Assembly: GCA_019279435.1 (NCBI GenBank)
Contig: JAAALK010000286.1
Location: forward strand, 42,283,712 to 42,347,711
DNA length: 64,000 nt
Direction of reading: 5' to 3'
From: Zizania palustris
Taxonomy: Eukaryota; Streptophyta; Magnoliopsida; Poales; Poaceae
Of this stretch, positions 22,136-33,979 are shown one piece after another (position 1 is the first letter of the stretch; every line of letters begins with the position of its first letter). The notes below the pieces were generated by a model. The model had not been told where the DNA came from. It made no database searches and was given only the letters and a program-made list of their open reading frames with translations. The position numbers and the translations under genes were made by a program.

Positions 22136-23932
22136 TGTAGGACCGAAAGTAGCGATCAGAGGGGGGTGAATGGGCGTCTAAAAAATTCTTTCGAATCAAT
22201 GGCCTGCTCCCAAAACCCAACGCACCTCAAAAGACTAAGCAGCAAAGCGAGGACAGATTGCCTAAGTCTAAAAGTATCTAGCCTAGAAAAGACCGGTGTC
22301 GAAAACAGAGAAACACCGGTACAATGCTAATAGGCAGATTATCAAAATATTCAAGACATGGAAGATCAAACTTCTCAGTAAAATAATCTAAGTACGCATG
22401 AAATGAGATGAGAAGTTAATGTTCAAAATCTGTCTCCTGTTCGAAACTTGGCGAAGCCTGCAGTGTCGAAGCTTGTAGTGTCGAAGCCTGCTTCAAAGTC
22501 TACGGATTCGAAGTCTGCTGATTCGAAGTCTGCTGATTCGAAGCCTGCAGATTCGAAGTCTGCAGATTCGAAGTCTGCTGATTCGAAGCCTGCTGATTCG
22601 AAGCCTGCAGATTCGAAGCCTGCAGATTCGAAGCCTGCTGATTCGAAGTCTACAGATTCGAAGTCTGTAGATTCGAAGTCTGCTGATTCGAAGCCTGCAG
22701 ATTCGAAGTCTGCATATTCGAAGCCTGCAGATTCGAAGCCTGCAGATTCGAAGTCTGCTAATTCGAAGTCTGTAGATTCGAAGTCTACAGATTCGAAGTA
22801 TGCAGATTCGAAGTCTGTAGATTCGAAGTCTGCTGATTCGAAGTCTGCAGATTCGAAGTCTATAGATTCGAAGTCTGGTGATTCGAAGTCTGCAGATTCG
22901 AAGTCTGCAGATTCGAAGCCTGCTTCACAGAGTTGGACTTCACACAAGAAAAAGGACTTTGGCCCTGTCAACTCGATCAAAAAGCTACGCAGTAAAAAGC
23001 AGGCCTAGAGTACTAGAGTACTGTTGCTACAAGGAGTAGGTACTACTTGCTACAAGCAAGAACTAGTACTTCTCACGAAGAACAGAAGCAACAGAAAAGC
23101 AAATATAGATCTAAAAACGCACGGTGCATGAAGATTCAGATCCACAAAAATCATTGCACACCACACTCATCAATAGAGGATAAACTCTAACAGTGTAATG
23201 AATAGCAGAGAGAATGCAAGAATAGAAACTTCTTGCACAGGAGCCTGGCGGCGCACATGAACAGGAGCAGGAGAGAGAAAACGCAGGAAGCAAAATGACC
23301 CAATAGAATAAAAAGAGATTTAAGCAAAAGGGTGACCTAACCCTAGGGATTGGGGCCCTATTTATAGGCTACCCAACACTAGGAATATTCCATCAGCCCC
23401 TTAGGGTTTTTATAGACGCTGAAATAAAGGAAAAGACTAAACTGCCCTTAGGATTTTTTACAGACTCAACTGACTGACTGTGGGCCTAGAGATATAGATG
23501 ACTTATCCGGAAGCTAAGCTTTCGTAGCGACTACGGCTTCTCTTCTGGACAGTCCGATACAAGATCAACGGTTGTCAGTTTTGCGCCGAAACTGACAAAG
23601 CCTCCACCGACTTTGCACCAGGTACCCGAATTGGGCCGGCCCGACTCCGCAGCTCTCTCAGCCCGGCAATCGCACACCGCCCGTGTACCTGAGTCAATCC
23701 TGGTCAACAGCCTAGTGGGTCTTCTGCTGCTCCTGGCCCATGTACCCGGATTGGGCCAGCCCGACTTCACAGCCTCCTCTGCCCGATAGTTGCTTGCTGC
23801 CCGTGTACCTGAGTCACACGCGACCAATGAAACAGCAGATCTCCTCTCTTCTTTTGTCCTCTTTGACTATCGTTGATAATGACTCATCACATCTGGAGCC
23901 ATGAGACCCACGCTATTCAGCATGACTCCTCA
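22136..23932 (-). repeat. 3' LTR of copia element A
   Basis: This LTR is 1,797 bp. It shares its plus-strand start (GGACCGAAA, then GGGGGGTGAATGGG) with the LTR of copia element B at 61139, and it abuts the polypurine tract at 23934. It contains a 420-bp minisatellite. The partner LTR is outside the window. Confidence 0.85.
22505..22924. repeat. 15-bp minisatellite, 28 units, inside the LTR
   Basis: The unit GATTCGAAGTCTGCA is repeated 28 times without a break (420 bp), with scattered substitutions, mostly T/C at position 10 and the last three bases. Because 15 is a multiple of three, both strands stay open. The resulting Ser/Asp/Lys-rich frame (22448-23008) and Glu/Phe/Ser-rich frame (22423-22980) are products of the repeat, not convincing genes. 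Confidence 0.97.
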
Positions 23933-25333
23933 ATCTCCCCCTTAATGAGTGCATTGTCAACACTTCACTTCTAGCTCTTCAGAACCTGCGAACAACTGTG
24001 GAAACACAAAAACAAAACACAAGAAAACAAAGAAGAAGAAAAATAAAGTAAAAGTTTAACCCTAATGACCAAAAGCCGAACAAAAAGCAAGAAGCGGTCA
24101 TTATGGTTAACCAAAATGTAAAATCTCAAAATGAGTGCGATCTCAGAAACAACAACAAGGATATCAAAAGAGTAAGGACAATCAAGACAAAAAACTCCCC
24201 CTTGAACTCTTATCCCAAAATTTCTCCCCCTTGTTGACAAGTGAACTCATCAAGCACTCAAAAGTGACACAGACTCCCCCTAAAATGCAACTCCCCTTCA
24301 AAATATGCAATGAATGCAACTGGGGTGCATGTGGAGTGAAGAAAGCATGCTTCTCAGATATGATTGACTGCAATTACAACATCTAATAGATACAACAAAA
24401 GACATACTGTCTACGATACATAGCATGATCAGTGCAACAGATGATATCTAAAGAAAGTCATTAGCACGCATTTTCAATTTTTGCAAATAAAAGCATCACC
24501 ACATTTTCCAGTTGTCAAGCAAGGTAAAGCATGAGATGCAAAGGCTAACTGATATCTACCAAGATAAGCATTGTTCAAAACAAAGTGCTTCAGCAAACTT
24601 GTAATCATTTCAATTTTCAGGTTTTTTCTTTTACCTTTTTCATTTTTGCTAGGGGTTATTTGCATGTCAAACCTTATGCTAACCGACCAAGTCAAGCCTA
24701 GGCCAGAACTGGACCATCAGAAGCTTAAGACATTGGTCTTGGCATACATTACACTGTCCTAGTTCATACTAAAGTGCTATAGTACGCAGTCCAGAACAAT
24801 GCAATGCGACAAAGCAAACCCACCTGGATCTTTTCAAGTTATGCATAAAAGGCATGGAATTTTCATTTTTCTTGATTTTTCATCATTTTTACAGCACATT
24901 TCCATGTTTTAAAGCAGAAAGATGTCCAAGTTGCTTGTTTGCATCTAAGTCAGGAAACTAGCTACAAGGCATGTAACAGATAGCAAGAACATTCAGCCTA
25001 CGCGTGCTGGTTACCAGAAGCAATGGTGATCATTTTTCAAGTTTAAAACATAAAAGCCATGCATATGACAGATATCAGACATATCAAGTGAACTGAAACA
25101 AAGCATGATCATTGACAAGTATTCAAAAGCATGTACCAGCTAGAATAAGTAAAGCAGTTCAATCATATAACAGAAGCAGCTCTAAAGTGTGATATGTGAA
25201 TATGCAAGATATGAACACACACAAAAAGACTCAAGAAAAGATTAAAGAAGAAAGAAAACTAACGCGAAATATCCTAGAAAGGATACACAACACCCAAATC
25301 CCCTCGTAAACGCTCAAAGGTAGACTGATCTAG
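23933..25333 (-). other. 3' non-coding internal region of copia A with several polypurine tracts
   Basis: On the minus strand an AAGGGGGAG-type tract next to the LTR (23934-23944) is followed by similar tracts at about 24195, 24223, 24273 and 24290. There is no env-like ORF. A block at 24651-24836 is clearly similar to 54908-55090 in copia B. Multiple polypurine tracts here are a described Sirevirus hallmark. Confidence 0.65.
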
Positions 25334-26471
25334 GGTTTGGTGAAAATGTCAGCCAACTGATGATGGGTATCAACATGAACAAGGTCAATGACACATTTCT
25401 CATATTGATCCCTCAGAAAGTGAAAGCGCACATCAATGTGTTTGGTTTTTGAATGGAGACACGGGTTTTCCCCTACACTAATAGCACTGGTGCTGTCGCA
25501 AAACAATGGAACCCTGGTAGGAAAGAATAACCCAAAATCTCATAGAGTGGAAATCATCCAAACTAACTGTGAGCAGCAGCTACATACTCAGCCTCAGTGG
25601 TTGAAAGAGCAACTCCAGATTGCTTTCGAGAAGACCAAGAAACAAGGGAAGAACCAAGAAACTGGCAAGTACCTGAAGTCGACTTGCGATCCAACCGGCA
25701 CCCACCAAAGTCGGCATCCGAAAAGCCAGATAAATCGAGAGATGATGAAGCTGAATAGAAAAGACAAAGGTCGAACGCATAAGTGAGATACCTAAATATG
25801 CGCTTGACAGCCTGCCGATGAGACGCGCGTGGTGAAGACTGGAAACGTGCGCAAAGTCCCACGGCGAACTGTATGTCTGGTCTTGTTGCCGTCAAGTACA
25901 ACAGCGAACCAATCATCCCTCGAAACTCTTTCTCATTGACCTTGACGCCGCCCTCGTCCTTGTCCAGGCCCCCAGATGTGCCCATCGGGGTCATCTGTGG
26001 CTTCAATTCTCCACCAAAGTTAAATTTCTTAAGCATATCGTGAGTGTACTTACCTTGGTGGATGAAAGTGTCGTCCTTGGTCTGCTTGATTTGGAGCCCT
26101 AAGAAATACTTGAGCTCACCCATGAGGCTCATCTCAAACTCGTTGTGCATCTGCTTAGAAAACTTGGACACAAGAGAATCAGTAGTACCGCCAAAGATAA
26201 TATCGTCCATGTAAATCTGAGCAACCAAGAAATCAGAAGCAACTCTGAGCAAAAAGAGGGTCTTATCCACCGAACCCATCACAAAGCCCTTCCCCAACAA
26301 AAATTGCTTCAACCGGTCATACCAAGCCCTGGGGGCTTGCTTCAACCCGTATAAAGCCTTTTGAAGCTTAAAAACATGTCGAGAAAACTTAGGGTTCTCA
26401 AAACCGGGGGGCTGCCTAACATAAACTTCCTCCTCTATGAACCCGTTCAGAAAATCACTCTTAACGTCCAT
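25334..26471 (-). pseudogene. Copia A reverse transcriptase (C-terminal part) and RNase H
   Basis: An open frame of 302 codons (26471-25563) carries the RT palm with LYGLKQAPRAWYDRL and YMDDIIFGG, followed by the copia RNase H region (KSTSGTCQFLG, STTEAEYVAA). The frame breaks at 25563, and the remainder of RNase H can be followed in another frame to about 25334 (KTKHIDVRFHFLRD-like and ADIFTKP). A second break at about 26510 separates this piece from the upstream protease-integrase-RT frame. Confidence 0.9.
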
Positions 26472-26506
26472 TTGAAAAAGCTTAAAACCCTTTGAAGCGG
26501 CAAAAG

Positions 26507-28453
26507 CTAAGAGAATGCGAATGGACTCAGACGGGCAACAGGGGCGAAAGTTTCTTCAAAATCAATACCCTCCTTATGGCAAAAACCCTGGGCAACTAAT
26601 CGAGCTTTGTTGCGCACCACAACCCCATCTTCACCTTGTTTGTTCTTGAACACCCACTTGGTGCCTATGGGGTTGCATCCTGGTGGCGGCTCAACTAGTG
26701 TCCAAACCCGATTACGGACAAAGTTCTCAAGCTCTTCATGCATAGCATTAATCCAATTTGAATCAGAAAGAGCATGATAAACATCTCTCGGCTCAAAAGA
26801 TGCAACAAAAGCAGATTCGGAAAACACAGTAAGAGAGTTACCAGATGAACGCAAAGTTCTCTTAGTCAAATCACTGATGATGAGCTCTGAGGGGTGATCA
26901 CGCTGAACTGCTCGGGTTCCCTGGTGATCTGAAGTCACCTCACCGGAGTCAGCAGCTGGCACCTTTGGACTCGACTGAGGGGGCTCGATCGAAGTGGAAG
27001 AAGTGATCAGAGGTCCGCCCTCATCCTCAGTCGAAGTCTCAGAAGGTGTGGGCTCTACAGGGGGTGCAGAAGGCCCACCCTCATTAGCGGTTGGAGTATC
27101 CTCATCTTCCTCGAAGATGGACTCTCCGAGCTCACCATCAGAAGGCTCAAAAGAAGGAGTCAAAGAAGGCAAGGACTCGTCAAATGGAACCTTACAAGTC
27201 TCGACAAGCAGCTGGGAATCGAGGTTCCAAACACGAAAGCCTCGAGAATGCAAAGCGTATCCAAGAAAAACACCATCCCAGCAACGAGACTCAAACTTGT
27301 CCAAATGCCCTCCCTTCTTGAGCACAAAGCACTTGCAGCCAAACGCTCGCAAGTGGCTCACCTTGGGCTGTCTGCCAAACCACAACTCATACGAAGTCTT
27401 ACCTAAGTAAGCTCGAAGAAAAATGCGGTTGGCTAGATAGCAAGCCGTGTTCATGGCTTCAGCCCAAAAATGCCTAGGAGTCTTGTGCTCATCGAGCATC
27501 ATCCTGGCCATCTCGACTAGCGTGCGGTTCTTTCGTTCCACAACACCGTTCTGTGGGGGAGTGTAAGTAGAAGAAAACTGATGGTCCAGACCCTGATCAC
27601 TACAGAAACTGACGAACTGAGAGTTCTTGAACTCAGAGCCGTTGTCGGAGCGAATTGCTCGCATCCGACCATTGTTCTCATTCTGCAGTTTCAAAATCAG
27701 GTCATGAACAAACTGAAATGTTTCATCCTTAGACTCCAAAAAGAAAACCCACGAAAATTGAGAGAAGTCATCAACAATCACAAGCGTGTACCACTTCCCA
27801 CCGACTGAGCGCACCCGAGCTGGACCAACAGTGTCCAAGTATAACAGCTCACCTGGATACGAAGTCATCACCTGAGTCACAGGTGAGTGAGAAGCGGCAA
27901 CCATTTTCCCATGACAACAGGGATGGCAGACTGGATCCTTCTCCATCTTAAGCTTGGGCAATCCTCGGATGAGGTCCATAGAGCTCAACCTGACTAGCAG
28001 ATCAAAACTCAAATGACCTAACCTCCTATGCCACTTCCAGAGCTCAGAAGAAGATCCAGCTATCAAACAGCGAGAAGGGCCAAAAGAACTAGAGAAGTCA
28101 ATTCGAAAAACTTTACCAAAAGGTAAGATCTGGCAAATCAAACACCCTCTAGAATCAAACACAGAAGAATTGTCCTTCTTAAAACGCACTTCCAAACCAT
28201 CCTCAAGAAGTTGCGAGACAAAAATCAAGTTAAAGTTCAAATTCTTGACCAAAGCAACATTCTTCAAAGATAAATGATCTGAAATGCTAATTGAGCCAAT
28301 GCCACTTACTTTCCCTTGACCACTGTTCCCGAATGTGATGTACTCTTTGGAGCTCGGGGGAGTGAGACTGGAGAACCATCTGCGATGTCCCGTCATGTGG
28401 CGAGAGCATCCTGAGTCCATGATCCAAACGTCCTCCAGTCCCCGATCCTGCAC
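26507..28453 (-). pseudogene. Copia A protease, integrase and N-terminal reverse transcriptase
   Basis: This 648-codon frame contains the protease site DSGCSRHMTG near its start, the integrase zinc-binding HHCC region (WHRRLGHLSF ... CHPC), and the integrase core with D at LDTVGP, D at SDNGSEF and E at VVERKNRTL. A Glu/Ser/Pro-rich linker follows, then the first RT block (KARLVAQGF). It ends at a frameshift near 26510. The upstream gag frame ends at a TGA (28456-28458), and the protease starts in a different frame, so gag and pol are separated here. Confidence 0.92.
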
Positions 28454-28455
28454 AA

Positions 28456-30975
28456 TCAGTGGTCGTAAGTGGGAGCAAATGGTCTGGCACCAGATTTAGC
28501 AAAAGAGATAAACCAATGTCGAGCCATCTGCTCAAAAGACGGAAAGCGAAAACCATCAAAAGAATTTGGACCAAAATGCGGCTCAAAGCGCGGTCCATGG
28601 TTCTCCCTAGAACCTCGGCCACGAGGTCCAGGACCGTAGCCAAAACGGCCTAGAGCTCTGCCGGAACGACCACCACCAACTGGAGCACGGGCAAGAAAAC
28701 CGTCTCCTCTACCACCACCTACACGACGCGGCCTGGCCTCCAGCCTCTCCCCACGTCGAGGAACTCTCAGTCTACCACCCTGCTGGTAGAACTGCTCCTG
28801 ACCACCACAAACACGCTCTGCTCTCTCAACCCGCTTCCTCCTGAAGAAAAACTCCGCAAGATACCCGTCTCTCTGACAGTACTCACAATGATAGGTGGGC
28901 TTCTTGGGGTGTGGTTGAGGCTTGGGATTCTTGGGCTTAGTGGTGTTAGGTGTAGTCTTCTTGGGTTGAGAGGGTCCAGGAAGAGAGTCAAGAAAAGTGC
29001 AGAGGTGTTTGGGTTTTGGAACCCAGATGGACTTCTTGGGTGGAGCTTTGGGCTGTTCATAGATCACTCCATCTTTGGGCTGACCAACCAAGGAAGTCTC
29101 AGTGGAGTGAGTCTTGGGGTATCTCTGCTCAGGAGTCATTTTACTCCACTCCACTGCCCGACTAATGGCACTCTCAAAGTCAGCCTTGGTGCAGGTGTAA
29201 CCTACCCCAAACCCATCCTGCCTCTTGAACTACTGGATCATCATGTCGAGCTGTGGCTCTCGGGCACTAATCCAACTCAGGATAGAACAGAGGTAAAAGT
29301 TCTCATTCTGAGAATCAGCTAGCTCCTCTCTCAAGGAAGCTAGAACCTCCACCTGAGACAAGCAGGTCTCACACTCACTCTCTACTTGGACTGACTTTTC
29401 GGCTTTCAGCTTGATCAATTCCATTCTAAGAGACAAACAGTTCTCACAGACAGTGGGTGGAACTGACAGTGTCTCAAGCTCTAGCCTAGTCTGCGCTAGC
29501 TCAACTCTCACTCTCTCCAAATCACTCAAACGCTCATCGCCCATGGCTTTCAGCTCAGCTAAGACAGCTAGATGAGATGGGCAATCAGCGCAGGGTACGA
29601 CGACAGTAGCTTGAGCATCTTTCAGCTCCAGCTGAGCGCTTTCAAGCTCAGTGGCCAAAGTGTCCCTCTCATCAACCCTTTCTGTGTACTTGGACTTCAG
29701 AGTCGACAAGTCACACAGAAACACCTCACACTTCGGGCACTCACTGCTATCACCCAAGCAGGGGAAAGAAGATAGACTCTCAATTCTGCCGTTGGCTACG
29801 GCAAGCTCACTCTCTAACTCATCTATTCTCTTCTTGGCTCCCCTAAGTAGTTTTTCCTGATATTTTAACTCCTGACGATTGCTCTCAAGTAAATCAACAA
29901 TTTCGTGTTCGTAGGATGATACCTTGTTGTCGTCGTCGGAGTCATCGGAGGAGCTCTTTTCTTCCTTATCCCCAAGAGCCATTGAACAGAAGCTCTTGCG
30001 GGATCTTCGGCACTGATGTGAGTGGCTCTTCGGTCTGTCCCCGAAGGCCATGAAGCATAGGACCACCGTATCGTCCTTGTCCTTCCCCTTCCTGATGGCG
30101 ATCTCCTCATCGCTTGAGCTCGATGAAGAGGAAGAAGACGTGGACTGCTTGGAGTAGCTCTTCTCCATCTCGGCGAAGAAGGCCTTGTCGCGCTTCTTGT
30201 TCTCTCGCCGGTAGTCCTTTAGGGCCTTTCTAAAGAATCTGGTCTTCGGCTTGCCCTTGTTGAAGGAAGAGCTGTCGTGCTTGCCGGAGTCGTGGAAGCC
30301 ACCACCGGTGCCCTTCTTGTGGCCATTGCGCTTGGGGCAGTCAGCGATGAAGTGTCCTGGATCACCACACTCAAAGCACCCGGATTTCGTGCCATGTATT
30401 TTGAACATCCTTTTGTCATAGACACGACGCACCCGGTTGTTAAAAAGACACAGTTCATCATCTCCCAAAGACTCAAGCTGATCCTCAGTGATAGACATCA
30501 AAGAGAAACCAGCACAACTCACAACAGAGGGATCAACATAAGGTGTAGCAAGGGCCAGGGACTTTGATCCAGAGCCAGTGAGATTTGATCTCAGCTGGAT
30601 GTCTACCTCAGTGGCCTTCAGCTTGCTAAACAACTCAGAAATGGTCAAGGTATCATAAGAAGTACTCTCAACAATAGAGAATACCTTGATCTCCCAGATC
30701 TTTGGGTCCAGGGTATGAAGAACCTTGAGCGCCTGCTCATGATCTGAGACTAACTGAGCACCCTCAGCCTTGTTGTCCCGAAGCTTGTTTATGATCGATT
30801 GAAAACGACCAAACAAAGCCTCAACATATTCACCCGGCTTTTGTGTGAAGTTTTCATATTCACGCCGGTAGGTCTGATAGAGCCGAGCCTTGACATGGGC
30901 TGTTCCCTCATGGTGTGCCTTGAGGGTAGCCCAGATCTCTCTCGCAGTGAAGAGATGGCTCACACGCTAAAACTC
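28456..30975 (-). pseudogene. Copia A gag (truncated N-terminus)
   Basis: Reading runs from 30975 to 28456 in one frame, broken only by TAG near 30967 and TAG at 29230-29232. It has a gag UBN2-like helical region, an intact CX2CX4HX4C knuckle (CFECGDPGHFIADC), an acidic Ser-rich tract, and a long coiled coil (about 29250-30000). A Pro/Lys-rich region and a second knuckle follow, in which His and the last Cys have been replaced (Tyr and Phe). The 5' end is missing because element A of the Tekay type is inserted at 30975/30976, within the sequence AACTC. Confidence 0.88.
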
Positions 30976-33721
30976 TGTAACAGCCCCAAAATTAAAAGGG
31001 AATAAAATAAAGGAAAAATAATATTAAATGAATTTCTGAATTTTATTATTAAAGAAAACTCCTAAAAGAGCCTTATTAAAGCCAAACAGAGACAAATATT
31101 CAAAATTTGGACTTGAAAATTTTATGGGATAAACTAGAGACCAAGAAATATTTTTGAGAATTTTTACAAAATTTTCCAACAGATCTTCAAGCCTTAAACA
31201 AATATTTGAATTTCTGGAATTATTTTAATTGGAAAATGAATTTTTAATCTTGATGGGCCGCAACCCCCGTTTCTCCCTCCGAGAGCCTTTCGGCCCAGCC
31301 CAGCTCGCCCATCTCGCTGACAGGCGGGGCCAGCCTGTCGGCGCCAAACCCCTCCCTCTCTCCTCCGCGCACGCCCTGCCAGGCCCACCTGGCAGCCTCC
31401 CACCCCCTCACTGCCATCTCCGGCCCACAAGTCAGCCTCCCGCTCGCGCCTTCCTCTCTCTGCCCCGGGCCCCCACATGTCAGCACTTTCCTTCGCACGC
31501 AACCGCTGACAGGTAGGACCCACCTGTCGGATTCGTCCCCTCCGATGGAAATCCCCCATTTCCTCGCCGGAACCCTAGCTTCCCACATCCGCCGTCGCCA
31601 GCCTCCATTCCTTAAATTGATCACGCCAGCGTGGTTACCTTAAACCGGAGCTCCCTTTCCCTTTTTTCCCCGACCGAATCCGGTCCGGATCGCCGGAGTT
31701 CATCTCCATGGAAAGTTCGCCGGAGCCTTTTTGGAACCCCTTCGGGTTTCCTTCTTTTTCCCTTCCATTTTTATCACCGGCGACCTCCTATTAAAGCCAA
31801 CGCTCACCGCAATCTATCCTCACCAACAATTCTCGAGCCCTCCCCATCCCGAGTCGACGCCCCCTTTATTTTGAGGTTTTCCCCTGCTTCGGCTCCGGCA
31901 GCCCTTCGCCGGTGCCACAAGCCCCCGCCGCCCTTGACGTCTCAACCGCCGGGACCATCGTCGTTCCCCCTACCTCGGCCTCACCTCCGTCGGGCCAGAT
32001 CACCGCCAGACCATCGCGTTGCCGTCGGACCCGAGGCCCTCCTCCGCCCCTTCTCGCCGCCGATCGCCGTCGGTCACCTTTCACCGCCAAACCCGGTACG
32101 GACATGACCCTCTCCCCCTCCTCTTCCCATTTTTGCCGGAAACTAGGGCATAGGGCCCTCGTCGCCGTCGCCTTGCTCCCACCCGTGCGCCGCCGGAGCC
32201 GGAGACGAAGACGCCTGTCTTCCCCGTGCCGCGTACGTGTCGGACGCGTGCTCCGCCGTGCGATCGCGAAGGGACGGCTGAGATTAGATCAGCCACGGAT
32301 TTAATCCTGGCCCTTGATCCTAGCCGAAGGGGTATCGAGGGTTGTGAGCCGTCGGATCTCACTTAACCCGCCCCGCGCATGCACAGGCCGATGGATCTTG
32401 ATCCAACGGTCCTGAATGGCCCGGCTCACGCGCACAGTCGCTGGTCCACCGTGGGCCTGGCTCACCGTGGACCAGAGACTGATTTCTGTTTAAAATAAAA
32501 TTCAGAAAATAGTTTTAAACTTCCAAAATTCATATCTTGCTCAAATTAACTCCAAATTTCACCATTTTAATTCTGGAAAATTTGTCTCTTTATCCTCTAC
32601 ACTTTTATGCAATAAAAACAATATGTCTATTTGGCACATAATAATCCTATTAAATAATAAAGAAAAATCCCCTTTAGGAGTTAATTAATATTTCAATAAA
32701 ATAATTCAGATAAACCCTTAAAAATTTATAAAATAATATCAGAAGATATAATGGCTCTAATATGGTTAATACAATAAAAATGTAATAACCAATTTGTCCA
32801 TGACATTTTACTAAAATTACATCCCTAAGACCCCTTTAGGATTTGATTAAATATTACAATTAAATAATACAGAAAAACTCTTAAATTTATATAATACTTC
32901 TAGAGGATCTATTGACTCCAGTACATTGTTTGTAAACCAATAAAGATGTAACAATTCATTTTGCCCATTATAAGTCATTAAATAAACATCCCCTAGGCCC
33001 ATTTAATAATTAACTCATATAATAGAAATATAACACTTTACAAAAAGATCATGAAAATTTAGATAATAAATCCAAAGGACTTAATGACTTGGTTCCACTG
33101 TTTCAATGCAATAAAAATAACATGTTCACTTAGCCCACTTTAATCTATTAATTAAAACTGCAAAAGCCCTTGTAGGATAATAAAGTAAGTCATATGAAAG
33201 AAGATAAACACTCGATAAAAATGTCATGACAACTTGTATAATAACTTTAGAGAACCTAACAACTTGAGTTTACTATTTTTACAATAAAAATAGAATATTC
33301 ATTTTTACCCACTTTGTTCCATTAAATGATATTGTAAATGCCCTTTTAAGACATTTAATTAAGGCATTTAAGAAAAAGTCAACCCTTTATGAAACTATCC
33401 TAAAACTTATATAACAAACTTCAGAAGATCTAAATAACCTAATGTCACTATATTAATGCCATAAAAACATTAAGGTCATTTTATAGCTTTTTACTTCAAC
33501 TTTAAAAAGGGAGAAATAAAACCCCCTTAGGAAGAATAATTATATCAAGCTATAAAAATTAAGGAATCTCATTAAAAATTAATCTTAAATGTTTAAGAAA
33601 CAAAACCCTAAAAGTTAAGACTCTATCTCCTTTACTTAATCCAACATAAACATGTATGTTAGTATGGTTGTTTGTTTTGGATTGTTTATTGAATGTTTTA
33701 TTTACTTTTCCGTATCAAGAA

Positions 33722-33788
33722 GACTACGACGTCGTCGAAGATCCGGAGTTCTATCCCGAGGTTCCACCTTCACCCTTTGCTGAGCAAG
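33722..33788 (+). other. Coding-like mini-exon inside LTR A
   Basis: This 67-bp block encodes an acidic, Pro-rich peptide with the core PEVPPSPFAEQ. The same peptide occurs at 42287-42353, in the element B 3' LTR near 51314-51380, and on the minus strand at 7249-7315. Across the PEVPPSPFAEQ codons the three lineages differ only at third positions. It ends at CAAG followed by GCAAGT, a GC-type splice donor. The flanking LTR sequence upstream is not alignable. The upstream exon or start codon is not identified. See also 34860-34897. Confidence 0.55.
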
Positions 33789-33979
33789 GCAAGTCATCGA
33801 CCACCTTCGTGGACACAGTTGATCATGTTGAGCCCATGTTTTAATAAATTATCGCTATAACACATAGGTTAATATTGCATTAGTCAAAGATCAAGCCCTA
33901 CACTTATATTTATTAGATCCCTGTCCTTGTGTGCAAACCCAAGCCATGCTTATTGAGCCTCAACTCCTTGTCACTCTAC

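Larger units (their letters stand above)
22136..30975 (-). mobile_element. Ty1-copia element A (Sirevirus-like), truncated by insertion
   Basis: This is a minus-strand copia element. Its 3' LTR is 22136-23932 (on the plus strand it begins TGTAGGACC and ends CCTCA), with a polypurine tract next to it at 23934-23944. The internal order RT/RNase H, integrase, protease, gag is read right to left. The gag gene is cut at 30975 by Tekay-like element A, and the rest of gag, the PBS and the 5' LTR are not in the window. The long gag coiled coil, two zinc knuckles and extra polypurine tracts fit the Sirevirus/Maximus lineage. Several stops and frameshifts show it is dead. Confidence 0.88.

Noticed and set aside
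22505..22924. The TTCGAA array as heat-shock elements
   Set aside because: Canonical elements need two bases between TTC and GAA; here they are adjacent, and unit spacing does not create the standard array.
22505..22924. CRISPR array
   Set aside because: Contiguous 15-bp units without spacers, in a plant retrotransposon LTR.
22423..23008. Two overlapping ~186-codon repetitive ORFs (Ser-Asp-Lys type on plus, Glu-Phe-Ser type on minus)
   Set aside because: A 15-bp repeat unit keeps frames open on both strands; no start context, and it lies in an LTR. Repeat artefact.
23933..25300. Envelope-like gene in the Sirevirus-like copia elements
   Set aside because: No ORF longer than about 100 codons on the minus strand between RNase H and LTR in either element.
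31631..32362. ORFs of 93-158 codons in LTR A
   Set aside because: GC-rich composition on both strands, no conservation with element B beyond DNA-level similarity.
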